Positions 38,567 through 47,785 of a stretch of DNA of 64,000 nt are shown piece after piece. The notes beneath the pieces are model-generated. The model had not been told where the DNA came from. It did no database searches and worked only from the letters and a program-made list of their open reading frames with translations. Both the position numbers and the translations under genes were made by a program. Each line of letters starts with the position of its first letter. Position 1 is the first letter of the stretch. The stretch lies in NCBI GenBank assembly GCA_965227695.1, contig OZ245760.1, positions 1 through 64,000 of the forward strand. The letters run 5' to 3'. This DNA is from UBA1858 sp965227695. Its GTDB lineage: Bacteria > Pseudomonadota > Gammaproteobacteria > UBA4575.

Positions 38567-40043
38567 GACCAATCCTCTGTAACTCACTTTTGACGACTTC
38601 CACATCGCTAAAGTTTATACAGTTACCATTTATGTATTGATATTTTTCATGTCCTCGGCCGGCTATTAGCACGGCGTCACTCTGACGCGCCATCTCCAAT
38701 GCATATGCAATAGCATTTCTTCGATCGATGATGCTCGTATAATTTTGTGTTTTTTTACAGCCTTCCAGAATATGCTCAATAATCGCGGGAGGCGACTCAT
38801 TACGCGGATTATCAGATGTCAAAATGACATAATCTGAATGTTGTGTGGCAATTTCTCCCATTTCGGGACGTTTGCCCTGATCACGATCACCCCCGCAACC
38901 AAAAACACAAATAATCCTTCCATGACAGTGTTTACGCACAGCCACCAACGCCGCAAACAATGCAGCCGGTGTATGAGCATAATCAACAATCACATTAAAA
39001 TCCTGTCCGCTATTTACACACTGCATACGACCTGGCACAGGGTCAAGACTATTCAATGCAAAAATAATCTGCTCATTAGTTGCATGCATGGACACCAGCA
39101 CTGAAGCAACACAAAGCAAATTCAGCACATTAAACTCACCTAATAAAGTCGAATGGACCTCAATTTCATCTCCTCGGACAGATAACCGCAGATTTATTGA
39201 TGAAGGCTGATAGTCAATATATGTTGCATAAACATCCGCTTTTAGATTCGTTAACGAATAACTAATAACATTCATTGAGTCTGTTAATTGGTCGTACCAC
39301 AGGCTGCCTGTTTCATCATCAATATTGATAACCGCATATTTTGCCTGGTGGTCAAAAAACAGGGCCGCCTTTGCCTTAATGTAAGCCTCAATCGTTTTAT
39401 GATAATCCAGGTGATCGCGGGTAATATTTGTCAGTACTGCAGTGTGAATGGAAATATCACGCAGTCTATTTTGATGAATAGCATGCGATGAAGCCTCTAG
39501 CGCAACAACATCACAGCCACCATGCTCAAATTGGTTATATTCTTTGGCTAATCTCGACCTGGGAGGGGTAGTGTGCGTCGCCTCAGCCAGATTTTTTAAC
39601 CGGCCATAACCCAAAGTACCAATCAATCCGCATCTGCGTCCTGTTTTTTCCAGCGCCTGTGCTACCAAATGTGCCACAGATGATTTTCCATCCGTACCTG
39701 TGACAGCAATAGTATCGATGCGCTGTGTCACATCGCCATACATTCGGAATATAATTTTATCCAGACTTTCACGCAGATTGTTGCAGCTAATAATTGGGAC
39801 GTTATATCCGTCTGTTTTTACATTCACAACCAAATCAGGCGAACAGACAATCGCCACAGCGCCTTTATTAATAGCTTCGATACAATAACTAAATTCGCCG
39901 AAAGCAATATATATATCTCCCGGCTCAACATCTGCACTATACTCGCTAACGCCGGTAACCCGCACATCCTGCAATGCAGATACTTGCCCGATACCGGCAA
40001 GTAACTCACTCAACCATTTTGCAGAATCAGTCGCGTGTTTCAT
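38559..40043 (-). CDS. murE: UDP-MurNAc-dipeptide-2,6-diaminopimelate ligase MurE
   Basis: 494 aa. Motifs VTGTDGKSSVAHLVAQAL and DYAHTPAAL, and a DNPR loop (TSDNPRNESP) that binds meso-diaminopimelate. It shares one base with the ftsI stop (TAATG). Confidence 0.96.
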   Translation of the reverse strand: MKHATDSAKWLSELLAGIGQVSALQDVRVTGVSEYSADVEPGDIYIAFGEFSYCIEAINKGAVAIVCSPDLVVNVKTDGYNVPIISCNNLRESLDKIIFRMYGDVTQRIDTIAVTGTDGKSSVAHLVAQALEKTGRRCGLIGTLGYGRLKNLAEATHTTPPRSRLAKEYNQFEHGGCDVVALEASSHAIHQNRLRDISIHTAVLTNITRDHLDYHKTIEAYIKAKAALFFDHQAKYAVINIDDETGSLWYDQLTDSMNVISYSLTNLKADVYATYIDYQPSSINLRLSVRGDEIEVHSTLLGEFNVLNLLCVASVLVSMHATNEQIIFALNSLDPVPGRMQCVNSGQDFNVIVDYAHTPAALFAALVAVRKHCHGRIICVFGCGGDRDQGKRPEMGEIATQHSDYVILTSDNPRNESPPAIIEHILEGCKKTQNYTSIIDRRNAIAYALEMARQSDAVLIAGRGHEKYQYINGNCINFSDVEVVKSELQRIGHV

Positions 40044-41755
40044 TACTCGTTGATTTCCGTTAATAAAATACCACGTTTTTTACGATCTATTACATCCGGT
40101 GCAATATTCAGCAGTCGCAGGCTACCTTCAGCAACACGCGAAAATAATGGTGCAGCCACCTCGCCGCCATAATATCCGGCCTGTTTAAGGGGTTGATCTA
40201 CCAACGCGACAACGACGATATCGGGCGCTTTCGCAGGAGCCATACCCGCAAACAGAGCAATATATTTATCTTTTGAGTAACCTCCGTCCTGGGCTTTTCT
40301 GGATGTCCCTGTTTTTCCTGCAGCACTATAGCCCTGCATGCTCGCGCGTGTGCCGGTACCAGACTTCTCCAGCACACCCTTGAGCATATTGCGGACAGCT
40401 CTTGCGGTACGACCGGACATAACACGTTGGCCCGCAACAGGAGCTTCGTTCACAACAAAAGAAGCCGGCAAAAGGACTCCGTCATTCGCAATCACTGAGT
40501 ATGCTCTTGCCAATTGCATCGCTGTAATTGACATTCCATAGCCATAAGCCAAAGTAGCCCGCTGGGTTTTATTCCAGTTGGTATAGTTGGCCAATTTGCC
40601 AGCCCGCTCACCGGGAAAACCTGATCCAGTAAGCTGGCCAAAACCCACAGATTGATACTGACCCCAAACCTGTTGTTGCGACATTTGCAGGGCAACCCGC
40701 ACGGCTCCAACGTTACTGGACTTGCTCAAAATCGTTTTCATATCAATGACACCGTAATTGCTATGATCACTTACAAGCAAACCGGCAACATTAAAATATC
40801 CAGGCGCCGTATTTATTGAACTGTTGACCTGATAAACACCATTCTCAATTGCCGCAGCAATAAGAAACGGCTTAACTGTTGAGCCAGGTTCAAAAACATC
40901 TGTGATAGCACGATTACGTATTGCCGATACTTTCGCATTACTGCGATCATTAGGATTAAAAGCTGGAAGATTAGCCATTGCCAGAACTTCTCCTGAATCG
41001 ACAGCCAGCACAACGACTGAGCCTGATCTGGCACCATGCTGGGCAATGGTTCGCTTCAACTCTCTGTATGCGAGATACTGAATACGCTTATCAATTGATA
41101 ACCTGAGATTTTTTCCATGATGCGGCTCCTGTACTAACCCAATATCTGCGATCACTACCCCATGAGCATTCTTTACTACCCGTTTTTTTCCTGGCGAACC
41201 GTGCAACCAGTCATCAAAAGCCAGTTCTATCCCTTCCAACCCCTGATCATCTATATTAGTCAGTCCGACAACATGTGCAGCAATCTCACCCGCAGGATAA
41301 TAACGACGATATTCACGAATAAATGAGACGCCCGGTGTTTTTTGCTGTTTTAGTCTGTCTGCAATATCTGGCAATACATGCCGCTTTAGATAGACAAATT
41401 GTTTACTTTTCCTTTGTTCAAGTTTTTTTTCAATAGAGCTTTCACTCACGTCTAGCAGCTTTGCAACATGAGTAATAGTCTGCGGATTTTGTAGTGCTGT
41501 TTGCGGGTGAGCCCATATTGAGTATACGGGCGTGCTGATAGCCAGGGCTTCACCATGACGATCAGTAATCACACCACGGTTTGCAGGCATCTCTACAGTA
41601 CGTATATGCCGATTGGAACCCTGTTCATGATAAAAATCAGCATGCAGTATCTGTAATTGTGCCGCACGTGCCAGCAACAGCGCAAAGACTGTTACAACCG
41701 CAAAAAGAAGCAGATATCTTCGTCCATTAAATTCCTTGGCCGCTATTTTTTTCAC
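40043..41755 (-). CDS. ftsI: Septal transpeptidase FtsI (PBP3)
   Basis: 570 aa. One N-terminal transmembrane segment (about 13-33), the PBP dimer domain (RGVITDRHGEALA), and the transpeptidase domain with active Ser292 in STVK (292-295), SSN and KTGT. It crosslinks septal peptidoglycan with FtsW. It overlaps ftsL by 4 nt. Confidence 0.97.
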   Translation of the reverse strand: MKKIAAKEFNGRRYLLLFAVVTVFALLLARAAQLQILHADFYHEQGSNRHIRTVEMPANRGVITDRHGEALAISTPVYSIWAHPQTALQNPQTITHVAKLLDVSESSIEKKLEQRKSKQFVYLKRHVLPDIADRLKQQKTPGVSFIREYRRYYPAGEIAAHVVGLTNIDDQGLEGIELAFDDWLHGSPGKKRVVKNAHGVVIADIGLVQEPHHGKNLRLSIDKRIQYLAYRELKRTIAQHGARSGSVVVLAVDSGEVLAMANLPAFNPNDRSNAKVSAIRNRAITDVFEPGSTVKPFLIAAAIENGVYQVNSSINTAPGYFNVAGLLVSDHSNYGVIDMKTILSKSSNVGAVRVALQMSQQQVWGQYQSVGFGQLTGSGFPGERAGKLANYTNWNKTQRATLAYGYGMSITAMQLARAYSVIANDGVLLPASFVVNEAPVAGQRVMSGRTARAVRNMLKGVLEKSGTGTRASMQGYSAAGKTGTSRKAQDGGYSKDKYIALFAGMAPAKAPDIVVVALVDQPLKQAGYYGGEVAAPLFSRVAEGSLRLLNIAPDVIDRKKRGILLTEINE

Positions 41756-42024
41756 TTCGTTTTCATCTCCAGCATAACAACATCAGAATGATTCACCAGA
41801 TGCATTCCAAGCTCATTACTGGCAATCTGTTCAATGCGTGCCTGATTTGACCAGGCGCTCTCTTCAAGTAATAGCTGTTCCCACTGCGTCTGTAATTGTG
41901 ATTCAACCTCCTGCAATGCCTGCAATTCCACAAAATGTCTCCTTTGCAGATGTTTACAGTACACCAAGCCCGATGCACTCATGACGACCAACAGATAGAA
42001 ACTTATAAAAGCTGTCAATTTCAT
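41752..42024 (-). CDS. ftsL: Cell division protein FtsL
   Basis: 90 aa. A transmembrane helix (about 5-22), then a heptad-rich coiled coil with Leu repeats (LQALQEVESQLQTQWEQLLLEE). FtsL joins FtsB and FtsQ in the divisome. Identity rests on size, topology and position between rsmH and ftsI, since FtsL sequences diverge. Start overlaps the rsmH stop by 4 nt. Confidence 0.9.
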   Translation of the reverse strand: MKLTAFISFYLLVVMSASGLVYCKHLQRRHFVELQALQEVESQLQTQWEQLLLEESAWSNQARIEQIASNELGMHLVNHSDVVMLEMKTK

Positions 42025-42956
42025 TTAAGTATCTTCCTGGCAATGCGCAAACGAGCACTACGCGCTCGCGGATTACACTCGATTTCCTCTTCAGTCGGAC
42101 GGATAAGCTTACCCACGGGAATTAAACAGTTATCCAGCGCCGGCATTACAGGCAACTTGGCCGGAGTAGTATTGATCTGGCTTGATCTGCGAATGAAGCG
42201 TTTAACAATTCGGTCTTCAAGAGAATGGAAGCTAATTACAACCAAGCGGCCTTCATTTTTCAAAATATCCTGCGATGCATCCAAACCTTTTTGCAGTGCA
42301 TTTAATTCCTCGTTGAGTGCAATCCGAATCGCCTGAAAAGTTCTTGTTGCCGGATGAACACCTTTGTAACTTGCGGGGTAGCAGGATGTAACAAGCTCTG
42401 CCAGCTGCCGCGTTGTATCAATTGTTCGCTTTTCGCGTTCAGTGACAATTTTTCGCGCAATCTGCTTAGCATATCTTTCTTCGCCAAATTCATATAAGAC
42501 CGAAACTAATTCATGCTGCCTGACTGCTGCTAACCATTGCGCTGCTGTCAAACCTGAATCTGTATTCATTCGCATATCCAAAGGCCCGTCATGACTAAAG
42601 CTGAACCCCCTATTTGTTTCATCCAACTGTGGTGACGATACTCCAAGATCAAAAAACACCCCATCGACGCCCTGATGCAAATGATGCTCACGTGCAATCT
42701 TCTTCAGATTCGCGAAGGTTTCATGCAGAATTGTCACTCTGCTATCTTTGCTAAAATATTCTTGCGCATAAGCCACAGCATCCGGGTCCTGATCGATCAC
42801 AAATAATCTTCCCTGCACGTTAAGCTTCTCAAGCAACAGTTGACTGTGCCCCCCTCGACCAAACGTGCAATCAACGTAGGTCCCCTCGCTTTTTATATCC
42901 AATCCCTGTAAAGACTCATGTAACAAAACCGGCACATGAGATAATGCCCTCTGCAT
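42021..42956 (-). CDS. rsmH: 16S rRNA (cytosine1402-N4)-methyltransferase RsmH (MraW)
   Basis: 311 aa. Begins with HVPVLLHESLQGL and the SAM motif YVDCTFGRGGHSQLLLEKL; it also has FFDLGVSSPQLD. It methylates N4 of C1402 in 16S rRNA; its partner RsmI (2'-O methylation of the same base) is nearby at 44.0-44.9 kb. Starts 6 nt after mraZ. Confidence 0.97.
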   Translation of the reverse strand: MQRALSHVPVLLHESLQGLDIKSEGTYVDCTFGRGGHSQLLLEKLNVQGRLFVIDQDPDAVAYAQEYFSKDSRVTILHETFANLKKIAREHHLHQGVDGVFFDLGVSSPQLDETNRGFSFSHDGPLDMRMNTDSGLTAAQWLAAVRQHELVSVLYEFGEERYAKQIARKIVTEREKRTIDTTRQLAELVTSCYPASYKGVHPATRTFQAIRIALNEELNALQKGLDASQDILKNEGRLVVISFHSLEDRIVKRFIRRSSQINTTPAKLPVMPALDNCLIPVGKLIRPTEEEIECNPRARSARLRIARKILK

Positions 42957-42962
42957 GCGACA

Positions 42963-43415
42963 CTAGACACTCAAAGATTCTAGTGACGACTCATTAACTA
43001 CGGCATTTGCTTCTTCTTGAAGCCATTCATTGATAGACTCATTCCATCTGGCCTGATCCCATAGTTCAAACTTATTGCCTTGTCCGACCAGACAAACATG
43101 CTTCTCCAGGCCCGCATAATCTCTTAATTCCTGTGGCAATAAGATTCTGTAGTGACCATCTATTTCGCGTGGTTTTGCATGACCAAGATAAAGACGGTGC
43201 CACCGGCGCACTTGCTTGCTGACATTAGGTAATGCGCGAAGGTCACTCTCAAATCGCTCCCATTCAGGCTGAGGATAAATAAGCAAGCAGCGATCTATAT
43301 CTACTGTCATAACAATTTGTCCACCACACGCTTCGTTAATCGCTTCACGATACTCCGTCGGTATCGTGACACGAGCCTTGGCGTCAATTGTTGTTGAAGT
43401 AATGCCTCTGAACAT
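42963..43415 (-). CDS. mraZ: Transcriptional regulator MraZ
   Basis: 150 aa. Two SpoVT/AbrB-type domains (about 1-55 and 75-125), with MFRGITSTTIDAKARVTIP and HYRILLPQELRDYAGLEK. MraZ represses the dcw promoter it belongs to. Binding repeats are seen just upstream at 43448-43462. First gene of the cluster. Confidence 0.96.
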   Translation of the reverse strand: MFRGITSTTIDAKARVTIPTEYREAINEACGGQIVMTVDIDRCLLIYPQPEWERFESDLRALPNVSKQVRRWHRLYLGHAKPREIDGHYRILLPQELRDYAGLEKHVCLVGQGNKFELWDQARWNESINEWLQEEANAVVNESSLESLSV

Positions 43416-43447
43416 ACCTGCTGTTGGATCCCCGAAATTACATTAAA

Positions 43448-43462
43448 TACCACTTTCCCCCA
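43448..43462 (-). promoter_or_regulatory. MraZ-type operator repeats
   Basis: On the minus strand TGGGGG (43457-43462) and TGGTA (43448-43452) are spaced 10 bp apart, like the TGGGN-N5 repeats that MraZ binds in E. coli. They lie just downstream of the -10 of the mraZ promoter. Only two repeats are clear, the second imperfect. Confidence 0.5.
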
Positions 43463-43471
43463 CATTCTGAC

Positions 43472-43500
43472 ACTATAGGAATCGATGATATAAAAAGCAA
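43472..43500 (-). promoter_or_regulatory. Sigma-70 promoter of the dcw cluster
   Basis: On the minus strand TTGCTT (43495-43500), 17 nt, TATAGT (43472-43477). Transcription would begin near 43465, in or next to the MraZ repeats, leaving about a 50-nt leader before mraZ. Confidence 0.65.
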
Positions 43501-43578
43501 GAGAAAATAAGCCGTTTATCGGGATTTTTGCTTTGTAAGACAGTTACTTAGTGGATCTTTTAAAAGATTTTTATAACG

Positions 43579-43605
43579 AAAAATCAAGCAGATTAATGGC
43601 TTGAT
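43579..43605 (-). terminator. Terminator downstream of rnpB
   Basis: On the minus strand ATCAAGC (43599-43605), a 9-nt loop, GCTTGAT (43583-43589), then a T run. It lies about 42 nt past the rnpB 3' end and would separate rnpB from the dcw transcript. A second palindrome, ATCTTTTAAAAGAT, lies at 43555-43568. Confidence 0.6.
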
Positions 43606-43646
43606 GGCGCTTGCTAAGAGACTACTTTAACTTTAAGGGTCTGCAA

Positions 43647-44003
43647 GCGGGAGTCAGTCATTAAGCCGGGTTCTGTCGTGGGCAATCATTCATCTGAGAT
43701 ATCTGTCACCAGACACCTTAAGCGACCTACCCGAGGGCAATGCGGACCACAAACGGTCATTTCTGACCCGCCCTCCTATTTGGTCTTGCTCCAGGCGGGG
43801 TTTACCATGCCGTAAATGTTACCATTTACGCGGTGCGCTCTTACCGCACCTTTTCACCCTTACCCGCGGTGTGCAGGCGGTATTTTTTCTGTGGCACTTT
43901 CCATGAGTTCACACTCTCCAGGGGTTACCTGGCACCCTGTCCTGTGGAGCCCGGACTTTCCTCTGTCATCCATCCGACAGCGATTACCTCGACCAACTCC
44001 CGC
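43647..44003 (-). ncRNA. rnpB: RNase P RNA
   Basis: About 357 nt, type A. P1 closes the molecule: GCGGGAGTTGGTC (5' end at 44003) pairs with GACTGACTCCCGC at the 3' end (43647-43659), 13 pairs with two wobbles. The universal P4 strand GAGGAAAGTCCGGGCT is at about 43951-43966 and the 3' ACAGAACCCGGCTTA is at about 43661-43675. It matures tRNA 5' ends with RnpA. It follows rsmI on the same strand; the rsmI stop is 50 nt before P1. The exact ends are set by P1 and could be off by a few bases. Confidence 0.93.
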
Positions 44004-44052
44004 GACCACTTTAACATTGGCTAAGCCTTCGACGAAGCTTTTATTACTTGCA

Positions 44053-44886
44053 TTAATAATACTCACGAGCAAGATGGTAGAGGGTATTTTTAGGCAAATC
44101 ACTCAGATCACAGGCAAGTCTTACGGCATCCTTGTGACTCATTAAGCAACTTATCTGTTCAAACAGGCGCCTCATTTTTGCTGTTTCAATGGCACTTTGC
44201 TGGTCTGCTCCGGCACCCTCAAGAACAATCACATATTCTCCTTTGACAGGAATTTCACCGGTAGCAAATTTTTCCACTATTTCGCCAAGGGTTGCGGCCA
44301 GACACTGTTCATGTAATTTAGTGAGTTCTCTTGCAATCATCACACGTCGTTGTGCGCCGCAAACTCGAGACATATCACTGAGCATTGACTGAATACGGTG
44401 CTTGGCTTCATAGAATACGACAGCCTGGCTATACTGATTGAGTATTTGCAGACGCTGCACTCGTGCAGCAGACTTGGCAGGCAGAAACCCCTCATAAAAA
44501 TATCGCGTAATGTTAAATTCATTCACCGATAACGCCGCAATTGAGGCGCAGGCGCCAGGAACCGGGATCACATCAATACTATTACGACGACACAATGAAA
44601 CTATTGTGTGCCCGGGGTCACTAATCAAAGGGGTTCCTGCATCAGTGATCAAGGCAATGTTCTTGCCTTGTTTCAGCTCAGATAATAACTGAGGATCTCG
44701 CTGACTTGCATTATGCTGGTGATATGAAATCAGTTCGGTGGCCAATTGGTGTTCACGAAATAGTTTTTGTGCTACCCGTGTGTCCTCCGCTGCGACAATA
44801 TCCACCATAGCAAGCGTTTCGAGGGCTCTTAAAGTGATATCCTTCAGGTTACCGATGGGCGTCGCAACAATATATAGACTAGCCAA
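44053..44886 (-). CDS. rsmI: 16S rRNA (cytidine1402-2'-O)-methyltransferase RsmI
   Basis: 277 aa from TTG at 44886. The family core begins at LYIVATPIGNLKDITLRAL; GTPLISDPG and VFYEAKHRI follow. It 2'-O-methylates C1402 of 16S rRNA. An ATG at 44925 in the same frame would add 13 residues unlike the family and would overlap the start of divergent lpoA, while the TTG has GGA nine bases upstream. Annotation pipelines may choose 44925 instead. Confidence 0.93.
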   Translation of the reverse strand: MASLYIVATPIGNLKDITLRALETLAMVDIVAAEDTRVAQKLFREHQLATELISYHQHNASQRDPQLLSELKQGKNIALITDAGTPLISDPGHTIVSLCRRNSIDVIPVPGACASIAALSVNEFNITRYFYEGFLPAKSAARVQRLQILNQYSQAVVFYEAKHRIQSMLSDMSRVCGAQRRVMIARELTKLHEQCLAATLGEIVEKFATGEIPVKGEYVIVLEGAGADQQSAIETAKMRRLFEQISCLMSHKDAVRLACDLSDLPKNTLYHLAREYY

Positions 44887-44923
44887 TGTATTTATTCCAA
44901 GATTTAACCAATAGAATGTATTC

Positions 44924-46822
44924 ATGAATATAAAGACTTCTTACACCATAACACAATGGCTGATACTGGCGCTCGCGATCATTGCCATGAGCAGTTGCGG
45001 GACAAGCCAACAGATAAAGACAGCCATTGACCCCAACGAGATTGAAGTACAAAAAGCCGAGCGCCTCGTCAAGCACGGGGAATTTGAAAGTGCTGCGGGA
45101 ATTTATTGGCAGCTGGCTCAAGCAGAATCATCGCCAAAAAAAGAACAGTTACAGTTAACCGCAGCCGAGCTGTTAATACAGGGCGGACATTACCAGCTTG
45201 CACAACAATACCTGAATTTTATTAATGAAAAAAATCTCACATTTAAACTGATACCCCGCAAGCGAATCGCACAATCCAGAATTGCCATCAGCCAGGAACA
45301 ATTTAATAAAGTATTAGTATTGTTACCCGGATCGCTGAGTACACGCGCACCAGAACACCGTATAGACATGCTGGAGCTGCGTGCACAGGCATTTAGCGGG
45401 ATGGGTGATACCCTATCAAGCTTATTGATCAGGACCGAACTGACCCATTATTTAAAAGAACATAACCAATCAACCCACAATCAGAATGAAATATGGCGAC
45501 TGCTGGCTGTTGCCCGTAATGAAGAGTTGGCACGATGGGCGCAGCAGGAGAATATCCAGCTAAAAGGCTGGATTGCCCTGGCTCAAACCAAGCGAGCGCC
45601 ATATGCCAATATCGACCAGCTTGACGCAGCACTCACTGCCTGGCGGCAAGACTATCCTAATCATCCGGCCTCGGATCAGCTACTCACATCTATACTTGAA
45701 AGTTATCAGAATTATTTCGCCATTCCCGAAAAACTGGCCCTCTTACTTCCATTGTCTGGCCGCTATGCACAAATTGCAGATGTCATTCACGCAGGTATCA
45801 CTTCTGCACGCGAATTACATTCCGATGGTCAATACACACCTTCGATTGCACTGTATGATACCGGCGACAATCCTGCAGATATCCTGTATCACTATCAGCG
45901 GGCAGTGGATGACGGAGCGGACTTTATACTGGGACCTTTAAAGAAACAGGCAGTAGAAATATTGGCCCAGCAGGCTGAACTACCTGTGCCAATCCTGACC
46001 CTTAATTACACATCTGATCATTCAAACGCACCCGGCAATATGTTCCAGTTTGGTTTACTTCCAGAGGACGAAGCCATCCAGGTTGCAGAACGTGCCTCAC
46101 TCGATGGCCACTTTAGTGCCGTTATCCTGTCACCGGCAGGAGAGTGGGGAGAACGGCTTGCCAATGCTTTTCGGACAAGATTTGAAGAATTAAACGGCCT
46201 CATACTGGATACCCAGTACTACATTCCGGAAAGCACAGATTTTTCTGTTTCACTTAAAACCGCTTTGCAACTTGACCTTAGTGAGGCACGCTATCGACAA
46301 CTTCGTTCAACACTCGGGCGTAATCTGGAATTTGAGCCACGCAGACGACAGGATGTAGATATGATTTTTATGGTCGCCTCACCACGGACAGCGCGTATCC
46401 TGAGGCCCCAAATAAACTACTATTATGCCACTGATCTGCCCGTCTATAGCACCTCTCATATCTATTCCGGAATAGAAAATGTTTCCCGGGACCGTGATAT
46501 TAACGGTGTTTTATATTGTGATATCCCCTGGCTGCTTAAAGATTCTGCCGACAACCAAATACTACATGAATTACTCGAACTTGAAGCGCCCGATGTTTAC
46601 CGTCTACTTCCCAGATTTGCTGCACTGGGAATCGATGCATACTATCTTCCTACTAAACTTGCGGAACTTGCCGCACTTCCTTATGAGCGCTATAACGGGC
46701 TGACAGGAAAGCTACGAGTAGAACAGGACAACAGGGTGTTCAGGGAGTTAAACTGGGCCCAGTTCCAAAATGGCAGGCCTGAATTAATTGGACAATTTAC
46801 ACAATCAAAAGCACCAGAATAA
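44924..46822 (+). CDS. lpoA: Penicillin-binding protein activator LpoA
   Basis: 632 aa. Lipoprotein signal with Cys25 (IAMSSC), a helical TPR-like N-terminal domain (about 35-255) and a C-terminal periplasmic-binding-fold domain (from KLALLLPLSGRYAQIADVI, about 268-620). LpoA is an outer-membrane lipoprotein that stimulates PBP1A. Divergent from rsmI and followed by yraN, exactly as in E. coli. Confidence 0.95.
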   Translation: MNIKTSYTITQWLILALAIIAMSSCGTSQQIKTAIDPNEIEVQKAERLVKHGEFESAAGIYWQLAQAESSPKKEQLQLTAAELLIQGGHYQLAQQYLNFINEKNLTFKLIPRKRIAQSRIAISQEQFNKVLVLLPGSLSTRAPEHRIDMLELRAQAFSGMGDTLSSLLIRTELTHYLKEHNQSTHNQNEIWRLLAVARNEELARWAQQENIQLKGWIALAQTKRAPYANIDQLDAALTAWRQDYPNHPASDQLLTSILESYQNYFAIPEKLALLLPLSGRYAQIADVIHAGITSARELHSDGQYTPSIALYDTGDNPADILYHYQRAVDDGADFILGPLKKQAVEILAQQAELPVPILTLNYTSDHSNAPGNMFQFGLLPEDEAIQVAERASLDGHFSAVILSPAGEWGERLANAFRTRFEELNGLILDTQYYIPESTDFSVSLKTALQLDLSEARYRQLRSTLGRNLEFEPRRRQDVDMIFMVASPRTARILRPQINYYYATDLPVYSTSHIYSGIENVSRDRDINGVLYCDIPWLLKDSADNQILHELLELEAPDVYRLLPRFAALGIDAYYLPTKLAELAALPYERYNGLTGKLRVEQDNRVFRELNWAQFQNGRPELIGQFTQSKAPE

Positions 46823-47172
46823 TGACTCGAACCAGAATTATAGGTAAAAAAGCTGAAGACATTGCCTGCCGCTTCCTGATAAAAAATGGTTTAACGCTAA
46901 TCACAAGAAACTATCACTGTCGCTATGGTGAAATAGACTTAATTATGCAAGATGGTGATAACCTTGTATTTGTAGAGGTTCGTTACCGACGCTCCGATAA
47001 ATTTGGCGGCGCCACTGAATCAGTCAGCCACACCAAGCAAAGAAAACTGGTATTTGCCGCCAACCACTATCTTCATACTTATCCTACCAGTCTGGCGATG
47101 CGCTTTGATGTGATCGCCATATCAGGCCACCAGGAGATTGAATGGATTACCAATGCTTTTATGGAAAATTAG
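46822..47172 (+). CDS. UPF0102 family protein YraN, endonuclease-like
   Basis: 116 aa. Starts with GKKAEDIACRFL and has GEIDLIMQDGDNLVFVEVRYR, the nuclease-like core of UPF0102 (Asp and Glu conserved; the usual Lys position reads R in EVRYR, as in the family). Function is not established; related proteins resemble Holliday-junction resolvases. It shares one base with the lpoA stop. Confidence 0.92.
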   Translation: MTRTRIIGKKAEDIACRFLIKNGLTLITRNYHCRYGEIDLIMQDGDNLVFVEVRYRRSDKFGGATESVSHTKQRKLVFAANHYLHTYPTSLAMRFDVIAISGHQEIEWITNAFMEN

Positions 47173-47187
47173 CCTGGAAGACTTAAT

Positions 47188-47772
47188 GTGAACGCGATTA
47201 AACTTATTGAAAAGACATTTGCTGATAGCATAAAAACAAAACAGGATGCACTGGCTTCTATCGCCGGCCCTATATCAGATGCCGCTTTGACAATGACTTC
47301 GAGTTTACTGGCAGGCAACAAAATATTGACTTGCGGTAACGGAGGGTCAGCAGCAGATGCGCAGCACTTTTCTTCAGAGCTATTAAACCGGTTTGAAAGA
47401 GAAAGACAACCCCTGCCTGCAATAGCTTTAACGACGGACAGCTCGACACTTACATCCATTGCGAACGACTATGACTATGATATGGTGTTTGCCAAACAAA
47501 TCCGGGCTCTTAGTCAGTCTAATGATATTGTAATGATAATCACTACCAGCGGTGGGTCGGCAAATATTATACAGGCAATACATGCAGCTCATGAAAGACA
47601 TGCACACATTATCGCTCTCACTGGAAGAGATGGCGGAGAAGTAGGCGCGCTAATGCAAAAAAGCGATATAGAAATTCGCGTGCCAGGCACGTCGACGGCA
47701 CGTATTCAGGAAGTACACCTGGTGATATTGCATTGCTTGTGCGAATTGATTGATCAGCAACTGCTTGGATAG
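47188..47772 (+). CDS. diaA: SIS-domain protein, DiaA / GmhA type
   Basis: 194 aa with GTG start. A single SIS domain with GNGGSAADAQHFSSEL, LPAIALTTDSSTLTSIANDY and ARIQEVHLVILHCLCELID. The position after yraN is that of diaA, the DnaA-binding initiator protein, and the overall sequence resembles DiaA. The Glu and His that act in phosphoheptose isomerase GmhA are present (SSEL, QEVH), so heptose isomerisation is also possible. Synteny favours DiaA. Confidence 0.8.
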   Translation: MNAIKLIEKTFADSIKTKQDALASIAGPISDAALTMTSSLLAGNKILTCGNGGSAADAQHFSSELLNRFERERQPLPAIALTTDSSTLTSIANDYDYDMVFAKQIRALSQSNDIVMIITTSGGSANIIQAIHAAHERHAHIIALTGRDGGEVGALMQKSDIEIRVPGTSTARIQEVHLVILHCLCELIDQQLLG

Positions 47773-47785
47773 CCCAGCGTCTTTC

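Noticed and set aside
43816..44145. ORFs across 43.8-44.1 kb
   Set aside because: The region is RNase P RNA; P1 pairing and P4 sequence are clear.
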